DNA of 31,407 nucleotides from Akkermansiaceae bacterium UBA3385 (lineage in GTDB: Bacteria; Verrucomicrobiota; Verrucomicrobiia; Verrucomicrobiales; Akkermansiaceae): NCBI GenBank assembly GCA_002358905.1, contig DEPT01000042.1, forward strand, positions 33,713 through 65,119, read 5' to 3'. The notes beneath the pieces are model-generated. The model ran no database searches, was not told the origin of the DNA, and saw nothing but the letters and a program-made list of their open reading frames with translations. Position numbers and translations under genes: made by a program. Shown here one piece after another: positions 1 to 7,298 of this stretch. Each line of letters begins with the position of its first letter. The first letter of the stretch is position 1.

Positions 1-602
1 CCCAGCCACTTGGTGAGCAAGCGGCCTTCGTGCGTGTTCTGGCCGATGTGGCGCAGGTCGAAATGAGCGTAGTCCAGGGCAAAGCAGTTACGTCCCAGGC
101 CATAGAAAGGCACACCGCCGGGGTTCAGGTCATTGTACTCAGCGTTCTGGAACGTGGGCATGATGACCAGCGTGTGACCGCTGCAAATAGCACCGGGATT
201 TGCCTTGGCGTACTTAGCGATATCCTCCAGACACTTGCCGTGGCCCGCGCCATAGGAATAGTCGGTGGCGGGGTACTTGCCACGCACCACATGGAGCTTC
301 ACGTTGCCGTTCTCCAGGAGCTGGAGACCAAAGGTGCGGCCAGGGTAGCCCAGGCGGGTCATTTCCCTGGCGTAGTACTGCTGCACGTAGAGCATCAGCT
401 CGCTGATGCGGCGTTCAAAATCAGCAGAGGGTTCATTATCGTTACCCAGGAAATAGACCACGTTGAGCGGGTGCTCTGTGGGCACAATCTGCACTTCCTC
501 GGAGAGGAGTTCCTTGGCCCGGTCGGAGAAATGAGCAGGCACGACGGCCATGCTCAGCGGAGTCATCATCAGCGCGGCGGCTACATAAGTCGTTGCGTTC
601 AT
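1..602 (-). CDS. Unrecognised protein, C-terminus beyond the window edge
   Basis: The frame is open from an ATG at 602-600 down to base 1, giving about 200 residues without a stop, so the gene continues off the left edge. It opens MNATTYVAAALMMTPLSMA, a hydrophobic stretch that could be an atypical signal peptide, though it lacks a basic N-region. The mature part has VVYFLGNDNEPSADFERRIS, a Tyr-rich helix (YVQQYYAREM), HVVRGKYPATDYSYGAGHGK and a conserved-looking GLGRNCFALDYAHFDLRHIG. I do not recognise the family. It has the feel of the N-terminal half of a secreted planctomycete/verrucomicrobial protein, possibly an enzyme whose active site lies in the missing part. The start is supported by a TTGCGG-N17-TAGAAT promoter whose -10 box ends 7 nt before the ATG. 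It lies downstream of the thioredoxin terminator and is therefore probably a separate transcript. Confidence 0.65.
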   Translation of the reverse strand, partial: MNATTYVAAALMMTPLSMAVVPAHFSDRAKELLSEEVQIVPTEHPLNVVYFLGNDNEPSADFERRISELMLYVQQYYAREMTRLGYPGRTFGLQLLENGNVKLHVVRGKYPATDYSYGAGHGKCLEDIAKYAKANPGAICSGHTLVIMPTFQNAEYNDLNPGGVPFYGLGRNCFALDYAHFDLRHIGQNTHEGRLLTKWL

Positions 603-638
603 GCGGCACATTCTACCAAAAAACGACCTACACCGCAA
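603..638 (-). promoter_or_regulatory. Sigma70-like promoter placing the gene start about +1
   Basis: Read on the minus strand, TTGCGG (638-633) is followed by 17 bp and TAGAAT (615-610). The ATG at 602 lies 7 nt after the -10 box, so transcription should start at or very near the start codon. The -35 box overlaps the T tract of the upstream thioredoxin terminator. Confidence 0.55.
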
Positions 639-671
639 GAAAAAGAGCGCTACCACCTCAGTAGTAGCGCT
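638..671 (-). terminator. Rho-independent terminator of the WCGTC thioredoxin gene
   Basis: An 8-bp perfect stem, AGCGCTAC (646-653) with GTAGCGCT (664-671), has a 10-nt loop. On the minus strand it is followed by a CTTTTTCTT tract. It lies just downstream of the thioredoxin stop at 694. Confidence 0.8.
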
Positions 672-693
672 TTACAAACCATTCAAAATAAAA

Positions 694-1017
694 TCAAACT
701 GCCTTGATTGCAGCAATGAGCTTATCCTTAGTGGTCATGCCGGTGATGGTGGTTACGGCCTCGCCCCCCTTGAAAATGATGAAAGTCGGCAAGGAACGCA
801 CACCGTAGCGCACAGCAATAGCCTGACCGGCGGGCTGGCCGGCGTCCACCTTCACTACCTTGGCCTCAGCGCCCAGGGCAGTACCCACCTGCTCCACAGC
901 AGGCATCATCATCTTGCAGGTGCCGCACCAGGTAGCCCAGAAATCCACCAGGACGGGAACGGGGGAATTGAGGACTTCTGCCTCAAACGTACTCTCAGTT
1001 ACTTCTTTGAGTGCCAT
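694..1017 (-). CDS. Thioredoxin with WCGTC active site
   Basis: This 107-residue protein has the full single-domain thioredoxin layout: the buried Asp of VDFWA (D25), a redox motif WCGTCK (C31, C34) and the cis-proline loop GVRSLPTF (P77). It should act as a cytoplasmic dithiol reductant or disulfide exchanger. The canonical motif is WCGPC. Replacement of the Pro between the cysteines by Thr normally raises the redox potential of the fold (known for engineered and natural variants), so this copy may be less reducing than its neighbour. It lies about 100 bp downstream of a second thioredoxin on the same strand, with a terminator between them, which indicates duplication followed by separate control. 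No Shine-Dalgarno sequence precedes the ATG. Confidence 0.93.
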   Translation of the reverse strand: MALKEVTESTFEAEVLNSPVPVLVDFWATWCGTCKMMMPAVEQVGTALGAEAKVVKVDAGQPAGQAIAVRYGVRSLPTFIIFKGGEAVTTITGMTTKDKLIAAIKAV

Positions 1018-1050
1018 AATTGTTTTCTGTTTGTTGTGTTATAAGTATGA

Positions 1051-1093
1051 AAAGGCACCGCCAGGGGCGTACCACCGGCGGTGCTGCTTTTTT
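1051..1093 (-). terminator. Terminator between the two thioredoxin genes
   Basis: A perfect 8-bp GC-rich stem, GCACCGCC (1055-1062) with GGCGGTGC (1077-1084), is followed by TTTT on the minus strand and TTTTTT on the plus strand. It should end transcription of the WCGPC thioredoxin. Confidence 0.8.
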
Positions 1094-1118
1094 AGATATT
1101 CATGCGGTGGTGTCTGCG

Positions 1119-1442
1119 TTACATGCAGGCCCGCAAACGAGCCACCAGATTTTCCTTGGAAGTAGCACCCACCACAGTATCCACCAACTCCCCACCACGG
1201 AAGAACATAAGGGTGGGAATGGAGCGGATATTGAAACGGGCGCAAAGCTCCTGCGTTGAATCATCATCCACATTCACCTTGCAGACCTTGGCCTGTCCGG
1301 CGAGCTCCACCGCAAGCTGATCCACAATGGGGGAAATCATCTTGCACGGACCACACCAGGGAGCCCAGAAATCCACCAGCACGGGCACGGGGCTTGAAAG
1401 AACCTCCGTTGCGAAATCGCTGTCTGTAATCTGTAATGCCAT
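1119..1442 (-). CDS. trxA: Thioredoxin (canonical WCGPC)
   Basis: This 107-residue thioredoxin has VDFWAPWCGPCK (C30, C33), the cis-Pro loop NIRSIPT (P76) and the usual C-terminal helix. It is the better match to housekeeping TrxA, the electron donor to ribonucleotide reductase, PAPS reductase and peroxiredoxins. Three extra cysteines lie outside the active site (C54, C67 and the penultimate C106). Extra surface cysteines can form regulatory disulfides in some thioredoxins, but nothing here proves that. It lies 42 bp downstream of the Pro/Ala-rich membrane protein gene with no clear terminator between, so the two may be co-transcribed. It is paralogous to the WCGTC protein just downstream. 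Confidence 0.95.
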   Translation of the reverse strand: MALQITDSDFATEVLSSPVPVLVDFWAPWCGPCKMISPIVDQLAVELAGQAKVCKVNVDDDSTQELCARFNIRSIPTLMFFRGGELVDTVVGATSKENLVARLRACM

Positions 1443-1484
1443 GGTGAGGGGTAAGATGCCCGGAGGGGCGTTTCCGTTGAAAAA

Positions 1485-2372
1485 TTATTCCTCTTCGTCG
1501 GAAGATTCTTCCTCATCCCCGGAAGTCTCCTCCTCAGCGTCCTCCTCGGTAGCTTCCTCATCAGCAGCAACATCGCCGCCGTCAGAACCGCCGTCAGAGG
1601 GCCAACCAAAGGTGGGCTCAGAAACACGGCCGAACGTGGTATCGATGCTGTACTGCTGGTAGCACAGGAAAAGAACAGCAAGCAGAGCAATAATCGTAAC
1701 CACAAGCACCGTCGGATGCGTAGCCTGAGGTTCGTCTTCTTCAATAATTTCAGCAGGCTTCTTCTTTGCAGAAGCACCGGGCTTAGCGGCTCCGGGCTTG
1801 GATGCCTTCACACCAGGCTTAGCGGGCTTGGCAGCCTTGGGCATAGGAGCAGTAGCGGTGGGCATTGCTGCAGCCGGGGTGGCCGTATGAGATGCGGAGG
1901 CTGCAGGAGCCACAGGGGCAGAAGCGGGAATGGGAGCCGTTGCCACAGGAGCAGCCGGGGCCGCGGGTGCAGCAGGCTTAGGAGCAGCAGGTGCGGCGGG
2001 CTTGGGGGCACCGGGAACAGCAGGACGAGTCGGCACCTGCAAGGGCATGGTCGGAGTCATGCGGGGCGCAGTGGGGGGCACGGGACGTGCAGGAGCAGCC
2101 GGAGCAGCAGGCTTAGGAGCAGCAGGTGCGGCAGGTGCAGACGGGGCCAGCGGCACGGTAGTGGCTGCGCGAGGAGCCACGGGCGGCACAGGTGCACCAG
2201 GAGCCACAGGACGCGGGGCGATGGGAGCCGTAGGAGCGGCAGGCACTGCGGGACGCGGGGGCACAGGTGCAGCGGGAACAACAGGTCGCGGAGCCGTAGG
2301 GGGAACAGGGCGCGGAGGAGTCGGAGGAAGAGGAGGAGTACTCATAACGTCAGTAAAGTCTGGTGCCGCCAT
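1485..2372 (-). CDS. Pro/Ala-rich single-pass membrane protein with acidic C-terminal tail
   Basis: This protein has 295 residues. Residues 12-205 are almost entirely Pro, Ala, Val, Thr, Arg and Lys in PAAPKPAAPAAP- and RPVPPTAPRP-type repeats. A basic stretch (AKPAKPGVKASKPGAAKPG, then KKK) precedes a single hydrophobic helix at about 221-240 (VLVVTIIALLAVLFLCY). The last 28 residues are nearly all Glu, Asp and Ser (from about 268). By the positive-inside rule the long Pro/Ala region should be cytoplasmic and the short acidic tail periplasmic. I know no family; low complexity makes homology unreliable. The extended Pro/Ala segment resembles flexible linkers in envelope-spanning or scaffolding proteins. 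The ATG lies about 11 nt after a TATAAA box, so it also fits the short-leader pattern seen elsewhere in the window. Confidence 0.75.
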   Translation of the reverse strand: MAAPDFTDVMSTPPLPPTPPRPVPPTAPRPVVPAAPVPPRPAVPAAPTAPIAPRPVAPGAPVPPVAPRAATTVPLAPSAPAAPAAPKPAAPAAPARPVPPTAPRMTPTMPLQVPTRPAVPGAPKPAAPAAPKPAAPAAPAAPVATAPIPASAPVAPAASASHTATPAAAMPTATAPMPKAAKPAKPGVKASKPGAAKPGASAKKKPAEIIEEDEPQATHPTVLVVTIIALLAVLFLCYQQYSIDTTFGRVSEPTFGWPSDGGSDGGDVAADEEATEEDAEEETSGDEEESSDEEE

Positions 2373-2383
2373 AGCGGATTTCT

Positions 2384-2422
2384 TTTATATTGCATTTTTT
2401 TTCCGCTTTTGCAAGCGGAAAA
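2384..2422 (-). promoter_or_regulatory. Putative promoter overlapped by a perfect inverted repeat
   Basis: On the minus strand TTGCAA (2414-2409) precedes TATAAA (2389-2384) with 19 bp between them; AATATA would give 17 bp. A perfect 10-bp inverted repeat, TTTTCCGCTT (2399-2408) and AAGCGGAAAA (2413-2422), brackets the -35 box with a 4-nt loop. No T tract follows on either strand, so an operator is more likely than a terminator, although it could also act as a weak transcription barrier after the ligase gene. Confidence 0.4.
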
Positions 2423-2467
2423 CACTTCTGCTTGCTATTTTTTTCATTTTTCGGACAAAAGATGAGA

Positions 2468-4561
2468 TTATCGTGGCAATTGGTTCACATATGTACGGTA
2501 CAACGCAGGACGCCCGCCCGGAGTGAGAGGTCGCTGCCAGGAATCATCCGGCTGCACCCCAGTAAGATGCAGGAGACGCAAATCCGATTCCGTCATTTGA
2601 ATTACCCGATTTTTTCCGGGTTTAACGCCACCATAATCCTTCCAGGGCTGTTCCCCCAGACGATGCACGGGATTAAAGTTAAAAGACTGTATTTTTCTCA
2701 TACGATGCGCATAATCAAACATGGACATAGCAACAGCATGGCGACCTTGCTGCATCTCACTACGACCCCAGAGGAGCAGATTATAAGCATAATACCCCGG
2801 CCAGTTATTCAGCAAGGTATAAGGCATGGAATCCCCCACATAATGCTTACGCATCAGCTGCTCAGCCTCGACATACTTTCCTCGTGCTCCCAATACATCG
2901 GCCAGCATGACAACCGTAAACAACTGTTTTGGATTTGCGTTCAGTGCCGTCCTCAGCAACTGTTCCCTTTCAACTAAATCGCATCCATACGGCGGAAGCA
3001 TATAGTAAGTATCTGCCAGACCAGGGCTGGGGTACAGCGGCATAAGCCGTGCGATAAAATCCCGGCGGGCATCTCCCTGTGGATCAACTCCTTCGCGGCT
3101 CAGTTCATTATACGCCCACTGAGCCTTCCAGGCAGGATACAAATGCATTCCCAACCATGCAGAAACACAAGCAAGGCCTAATGACAGAGCAATAAGAATC
3201 AAGCGTCCCGGCCACTTCTGAGCCCGAACCGCCACAACTGGCGGCCGGGACGAATCTGCCCATTTACGATTCGAAAACCAAGATTGATACTCGCGATGAG
3301 CAAAGGGAGCAGCAAGCACACCGCAGACAAAGGCATTCATACCCACCAAGGCAAAGGAATGCCAAGGGAAATCAACGATTGCATAGACGGCAAACGAGCC
3401 AAGAATCAGCATAGCAAGAACAACAATTCCGTGGCGCTCGTGAGAAACAGACTCAGCAGCCAGGCAACGAAGCCCCTGCAGCAAATGCAATGCAACAACA
3501 AGCATCACAGCCACAAGCCCCAGCAATCCATAATCCACCCAGACCTGAAGGTATTCATTATGCGCATAATTAGGCAACTGCCACTCACTGTAATACGGCA
3601 CTAGCTCCCACGTGGTAGCATTAGCACCACCCCCCCAGAGAGGGACAGAGGGGATAACCTCGCACACAGCCCCCCAGATAGCAAAGCGCAAGTGTGAATC
3701 CGTACCGGTAATACGCTCAAGTAAAGCATTCCCGACGAACAAATCCGCGACAATGGCAGCCCCCAGAACAACCACTCCGAAAGCAATAAACAGATTCCAG
3801 AGCCCCAGTTTCTGGTCGTGCATTATACGCTTAATGACATTCAACAGCCACATTCCCAGCAAAAATAGAGGATAAACCAGGTATATAGCGCGTGTCGAAC
3901 ATAAGAAAGACGCACAAATAGCAGCCAGAGCCACACCACCACACAGCCAACGTGAGAACCCCTTCAGGCACCAAAATGCCCAAATCAGCAAAACAGAACC
4001 GCCAATACTGAAAAAGACGCCAGCAAAGTTCTTATAAATCAACAAAGAGGTAGGAAACGCATTGGTGCCTTGCGGCGTGAATCGGGCACGTCCGAGCCAT
4101 TCCAGACAAAACCAGGGCTGCCGAACCGCCCACAAAGCCGTCACATTGAGAAGCAACGCGGCTCCCAGCACTACAAAAATGCTCCGGTAACTTTTATTCA
4201 TCGCAACATAGATACCTGCGACATAATACACAAAAGCCCCCAGAATCAATGCTATTTCCGTCCAGGAATCCACAATGGCATAGCTGTTCAGGCAACGCAC
4301 CAGGAAATATCCACCCAGCAACAAAGAAAACCAGCCCAGGCAGCTCATGCTGACCAGGCGGTGACCGGACATCACCGCCACACCTACCAGCAGCAGAACC
4401 AACACCAGTACTACGCACACAGGAAACGCACTGAAAGCGTGTGTATCGACCGCACTCATCGAAAAAATCCACAAAGCCGCCAGCATCCACCCGGCCAGCC
4501 GCCCTGGTATACTTTCCGACAATCTCACCGCTGGTTGATTCTCTACCATGCCCGGCATCAT
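2468..4561 (-). CDS. O-antigen ligase/polymerase-like membrane protein (Wzy_C/WaaL family)
   Basis: From ATG 4561 this is 697 residues with roughly a dozen hydrophobic helices in the first two thirds. The family signature AHNEYLQVWVDYGLLGL at about 333-349 follows the large periplasmic loop. After the last helix there is a soluble tail of about 200 residues with TPR-like helices (YVEAEQLMRKHY, GRHAVAMSMFDYAHRMR). These proteins transfer or polymerise undecaprenyl-linked glycans at the periplasmic face of the inner membrane. The frame also allows TTG 4597 and ATG 4558 or 4549. I prefer 4561 because GGGAGGA lies 13 nt upstream, one of the few SD-like strings in the window. The gene is divergent from a glycosyltransferase, which supports a glycan role. 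Ligase and polymerase cannot be separated from sequence alone. Confidence 0.85.
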   Translation of the reverse strand: MMPGMVENQPAVRLSESIPGRLAGWMLAALWIFSMSAVDTHAFSAFPVCVVLVLVLLLVGVAVMSGHRLVSMSCLGWFSLLLGGYFLVRCLNSYAIVDSWTEIALILGAFVYYVAGIYVAMNKSYRSIFVVLGAALLLNVTALWAVRQPWFCLEWLGRARFTPQGTNAFPTSLLIYKNFAGVFFSIGGSVLLIWAFWCLKGFSRWLCGGVALAAICASFLCSTRAIYLVYPLFLLGMWLLNVIKRIMHDQKLGLWNLFIAFGVVVLGAAIVADLFVGNALLERITGTDSHLRFAIWGAVCEVIPSVPLWGGGANATTWELVPYYSEWQLPNYAHNEYLQVWVDYGLLGLVAVMLVVALHLLQGLRCLAAESVSHERHGIVVLAMLILGSFAVYAIVDFPWHSFALVGMNAFVCGVLAAPFAHREYQSWFSNRKWADSSRPPVVAVRAQKWPGRLILIALSLGLACVSAWLGMHLYPAWKAQWAYNELSREGVDPQGDARRDFIARLMPLYPSPGLADTYYMLPPYGCDLVEREQLLRTALNANPKQLFTVVMLADVLGARGKYVEAEQLMRKHYVGDSMPYTLLNNWPGYYAYNLLLWGRSEMQQGRHAVAMSMFDYAHRMRKIQSFNFNPVHRLGEQPWKDYGGVKPGKNRVIQMTESDLRLLHLTGVQPDDSWQRPLTPGGRPALYRTYVNQLPR

Positions 4562-4644
4562 ACCAGATAGACATTCCTCCCGCAAGCGCACAAGCAAAAA
4601 AACTTGACAGCCATGCAGAAGTATGCCAGAGTTCGCAGAGAAAT

Positions 4645-5718
4645 ATGAAACTGCTGCTTGCGCTCACAGACCAGAGTTTTACAGCCACTAAATCAGTGGG
4701 TATCTTCAATGTATCCATGGGGCTGGCCCGCGGGCTGATGCAAGTGCCAGAAGTATCAGAACTTCATATTCTGGGAAATGAGGAATGCGCAGCCCATTTC
4801 AACAATTTACCGCAACACGTTCACCTGCACCTGGCAAACATGCCGGTTCCGCGGAAGTTCAAGCGGGTATGGTGGGACCAGCTGGGCATATGTGCAGCCA
4901 TCCGTAAAATTAACCCGGACTGGGCCATCCTGCCAAAAGGCTTCCCTCCTTTTTTTCCCATGCTCGGCAAAACAAAGCTGGCATGCTACCTGCACGATGT
5001 CAACTGGGAATACTACGAGCAACAATTCGGAAAAGGAGACTCACCTTTTCCCCGGCATGAGCTCCTCTACTTCCGCGCACTCGGATTACGAGCCATGCAG
5101 GTTTCCAATCTGGTTCTCACCTCCACCCAATTCAACAAAAGCCGGTATGAACACTATACCCCCGGCTGCCGCACTTCCGTGGTAGGCATAGGGTTCGATG
5201 CCCCCGCCCGAGACTACCAGCCCGCCACCGGCCGCGATATTCTTTTCTACGCTTCCCCCTTTCCGCACAAGCTTACCCCACTCGGCATTCAGCGCGTGGA
5301 AGCATGGTTGAAGCAGCGTACGGATGCCGACGCAATTCGTGTTCATCTCATCGGCCGTCTGCCACAGGACACTATTCTGCCAGGTTCACACTGGGTGCAG
5401 CACGGGCGCCTGCCGTACGACGAACTGCAGCACATTCTTCACCACGAAAGCCGCTGCGCCATCTACTTTTCCGACTACGAAGGATTCGGCATGCCCCCAG
5501 TGGAATGTCTGCGCGGGGGTATCCCCTGCCTGTCCAGCGCCCTGCCCCCCATCTGCGAGAATATCCCATCCCGTTTCACTTTCAAAAATGAGGACGAGGC
5601 AGACTTCATATCAAAGCTCAACCAGCTCTATGATGATCCCGATATGACCGACCTGCCAAGCTTCCCCAACTGGCAGGAAGTTGCAAGCCGCTGCGTAAAT
5701 GCGATGATGCACGCCTGA
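4645..5718 (+). CDS. GT4/GT1-type glycosyltransferase
   Basis: This 357-residue protein begins MKLLLALTDQSF. It has a GT-B fold pattern: an N-terminal acceptor half with SVGIFNVSMGLARGL, and a C-terminal half with DILFYASPFPHKL, VHLIGRLP and the donor-binding motif EGFGMPPVE (E279 and E287, the Glu-x7-Glu pair of GT4 enzymes). It probably transfers a sugar from a nucleotide donor to a lipid-linked or cell-surface glycan in the cytoplasm. An upstream in-frame start at 4441 would overlap the divergent ligase gene and adds low-quality sequence, so I use 4645. TTGACA at 4604-4609 could be its -35 box, but no convincing -10 box follows at the right distance. It ends before a bidirectional terminator shared with rpsU. 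Confidence 0.88.
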   Translation: MKLLLALTDQSFTATKSVGIFNVSMGLARGLMQVPEVSELHILGNEECAAHFNNLPQHVHLHLANMPVPRKFKRVWWDQLGICAAIRKINPDWAILPKGFPPFFPMLGKTKLACYLHDVNWEYYEQQFGKGDSPFPRHELLYFRALGLRAMQVSNLVLTSTQFNKSRYEHYTPGCRTSVVGIGFDAPARDYQPATGRDILFYASPFPHKLTPLGIQRVEAWLKQRTDADAIRVHLIGRLPQDTILPGSHWVQHGRLPYDELQHILHHESRCAIYFSDYEGFGMPPVECLRGGIPCLSSALPPICENIPSRFTFKNEDEADFISKLNQLYDDPDMTDLPSFPNWQEVASRCVNAMMHA

Positions 5719-5749
5719 TTACAAGAATTCAACCTCTCCGGGAAATACG

Positions 5750-5781
5750 AAAAAGGACAAGCTTTGCAGCTTGTCCTTTTT
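5750..5781. terminator. Bidirectional terminator between glycosyltransferase and rpsU
   Basis: A perfect 14-bp stem, AAAAAGGACAAGCT (5750-5763) and its complement (5768-5781), has a TTGC loop. A-runs on one side and T-runs on the other let it work for both converging genes. Confidence 0.9.
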
Positions 5782-5806
5782 GAAAAACTTTCCCGAACAA
5801 TGGGAT

Positions 5807-6046
5807 TTAGGCCTCAACAGCGGGGGTCACGGCAGCAGCCGGAATCTCCTCCTTATTGGTGAAGTGCCACTTCACCTTGTTGCGCTTGCTGGCGGAACGA
5901 GCCTTGCGGCGCTTCTCATCCATGGGGCTCTCAAAAGCGCGACGACGGCGCATCTCCTCGAGGATACCCTCGGTGTCGAGCTTGGTCTTAAGGCGCTTCA
6001 GAGCGCGGTCGATCGGTTCTCCTTTACGTACAGATACGGAACGCAT
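5807..6046 (-). CDS. rpsU: 30S ribosomal protein S21
   Basis: This 79-residue protein begins MRSVSVRKGEPIDRALKRLK and continues LEEMRRRRAFESPMDEKRRK, the typical S21 core, a basic helical protein at the 3' end of 16S rRNA on the 30S platform. The last 14 residues (about EEIPAAAVTPAVEA) form an extension beyond the usual basic end. An in-frame upstream ATG at 6106 is rejected because it lies beyond the predicted transcription start. GAAAGA upstream of the ATG is a weak SD-like element. S21 sits close to the anti-Shine-Dalgarno region of 16S rRNA, which is of interest here because nearly all other genes in the window lack SD sequences. Confidence 0.95.
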   Translation of the reverse strand: MRSVSVRKGEPIDRALKRLKTKLDTEGILEEMRRRRAFESPMDEKRRKARSASKRNKVKWHFTNKEEIPAAAVTPAVEA

Positions 6047-6090
6047 GATTTTTCTTTCGTTGTTGATATATTGTCCGGGAACGGGGGAGC

Positions 6091-6119
6091 AAGATACAGC
6101 AAACAAACGTTAGTGTCAA
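6091..6119 (-). promoter_or_regulatory. rpsU promoter
   Basis: On the minus strand TTGACA (6119-6114), 17 bp and TATCTT (6096-6091) form a good sigma70 promoter. The predicted start near 6084 gives a leader of about 38 nt, longer than that of most genes in the window. Confidence 0.7.
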
Positions 6120-6186
6120 GTTTTTTGTCGCAGATTTACAAAAAAAAATGCTGACAAAATCACAACAAGCACGAGCAAATCAGGGC

Positions 6187-6215
6187 TTGCAAAGCAGAGA
6201 ACGAGCGTGTACAAT
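6187..6215 (+). promoter_or_regulatory. Promoter of the radical SAM operon
   Basis: TTGCAA (6187-6192), 17 bp and TACAAT (6210-6215). The predicted +1 is near 6222, where an in-frame GTG begins; the next in-frame ATG is at 6246. This rules out the GTG at 6207 as the start. Confidence 0.65.
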
Positions 6216-6245
6216 GCGCGCGTGCCTACGCCTAACCATCCCCCG

Positions 6246-7298
6246 ATGTGCGATTTTTCAGAGCGCCCGTTCATCCTGTTCTGGGAGGTAACGCGGGCGT
6301 GCGCCCTGGCCTGCCAGCATTGCCGAGCGATAGCGCAACCGCAGGCACATCCCGAAGAGTTAAGCCACGAGGAAGCCCTCGCGCTGGTGGATAAGATAGC
6401 AGAACTGGCCCCGCCCATGCTGGTACTGACCGGCGGAGACCCCATGATGCGGCGGGATATTTTTGACATTATCAAACGCGCTGCCGGCAAAGGACTGCGC
6501 GTAGCATTAAGTCCCGCCGCCACCAACCGTCTGCTTCACACCGATTTTCACAGACTCCGCGAGGCTGGCGTGGTAAGCATGAGCCTGAGTCTGGATGGCG
6601 CCACACAGGAAACGCACGATGCATTCCGACGCGTGCCACACACTTTCGAACGCACACTGGAAGCTGCCCGATTGGCCAAGGAGGCAGGAATTCAATTACA
6701 AATCAACACCACCATCTCCCGCACCACCCTGCCCGAGCTGGAAGGATTTGTGGAGCTGCTCAAACAAATTGAGCCGGATGTCTGGAGTGTATTCCTGCTG
6801 GTACCCACCGGCAGAGCCACCCTGGAGGAACTACCCGGGGCCGCAGAGCTGGAAGCCTTGTGGCAGCGCCTGCTCGAATTACGCAAGGAACTGCCCTTTG
6901 CCATCAAAACAACGGAAGGGCACCATTACCGCCGTGCCATGATGCAGGCAGCCCGCACAAGCGGGGCCCCTGCTCCGCGCCACATGGTTCCCACACGCGA
7001 TGGCAAGGGTGTGGCATTCATCTCCCATGTGGGTGAGATTCAGCCCAGCGGTTTCCTGCCCCTCACTGCAGGCAATGTGCGCACCGATGATCTGGCCACC
7101 ATCTACCGTGAACACCCGCTCTTTGTACAGCTGCGAAACGATGATGCGCTAGGCGGCAAATGCGGCAAGTGTGAATACCGCAAACTCTGCGGTGGTTCTC
7201 GCGCCCGTGCATTCGGCAGCAACGGAGACATGATGTCCGCCGAGCCCCTCTGTAACTATATTCCCGCCGCCTTGCGCGGCTCCACGCCACAGTCATGA
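6246..7298 (+). CDS. Radical SAM/SPASM enzyme, AhbD-like (TIGR04053-type)
   Basis: This 350-residue protein has the radical SAM cluster motif C19-x3-C23-x2-C26 (ACALACQHCRA), the SAM-binding GGDP, and SLDGATQETHD. The C-terminal SPASM-type region contains GKCGKCEYRKLCGGSRARA and a last Cys in AEPLCNYIP. The strings IKTTEGHHYRRAM, GFLPLTAGNVRTDDL and CGGSRARAF are hallmarks, as I remember them, of the TIGR04053 group, close relatives of AhbD, which decarboxylates Fe-coproporphyrin III to haem b. The gene overlaps the AhbC-like gene by 4 bp (ATGA), so the pair is translationally coupled and probably works on successive steps. A GTG at 6222 would add 8 residues and sit at the predicted +1; I chose ATG 6246 by family fit. 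No SD sequence is present. Family call strong; haem substrate inferred. Confidence 0.85.
   Translation: MCDFSERPFILFWEVTRACALACQHCRAIAQPQAHPEELSHEEALALVDKIAELAPPMLVLTGGDPMMRRDIFDIIKRAAGKGLRVALSPAATNRLLHTDFHRLREAGVVSMSLSLDGATQETHDAFRRVPHTFERTLEAARLAKEAGIQLQINTTISRTTLPELEGFVELLKQIEPDVWSVFLLVPTGRATLEELPGAAELEALWQRLLELRKELPFAIKTTEGHHYRRAMMQAARTSGAPAPRHMVPTRDGKGVAFISHVGEIQPSGFLPLTAGNVRTDDLATIYREHPLFVQLRNDDALGGKCGKCEYRKLCGGSRARAFGSNGDMMSAEPLCNYIPAALRGSTPQS

Noticed and set aside
2399..2422. Hairpin as terminator of the ligase gene
   Set aside because: No T tract follows on the minus strand; its position over a -35 box fits an operator better.
1930..2526. Collagen-like Gly-Ala repeat frame on the plus strand
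   Set aside because: It is the reverse complement of the Pro/Ala repeats of the minus-strand membrane protein; GCX/CCX codons read backwards as Gly and Ala.
4441..4644. N-terminal extension of the glycosyltransferase
   Set aside because: It overlaps the divergent ligase gene and its sequence is not family-like; MKLLLAL at 4645 is a typical start.
6047..6106. Longer S21 start at 6106
   Set aside because: The added residues are unlike S21, and the predicted promoter start (about 6084) lies downstream of it.
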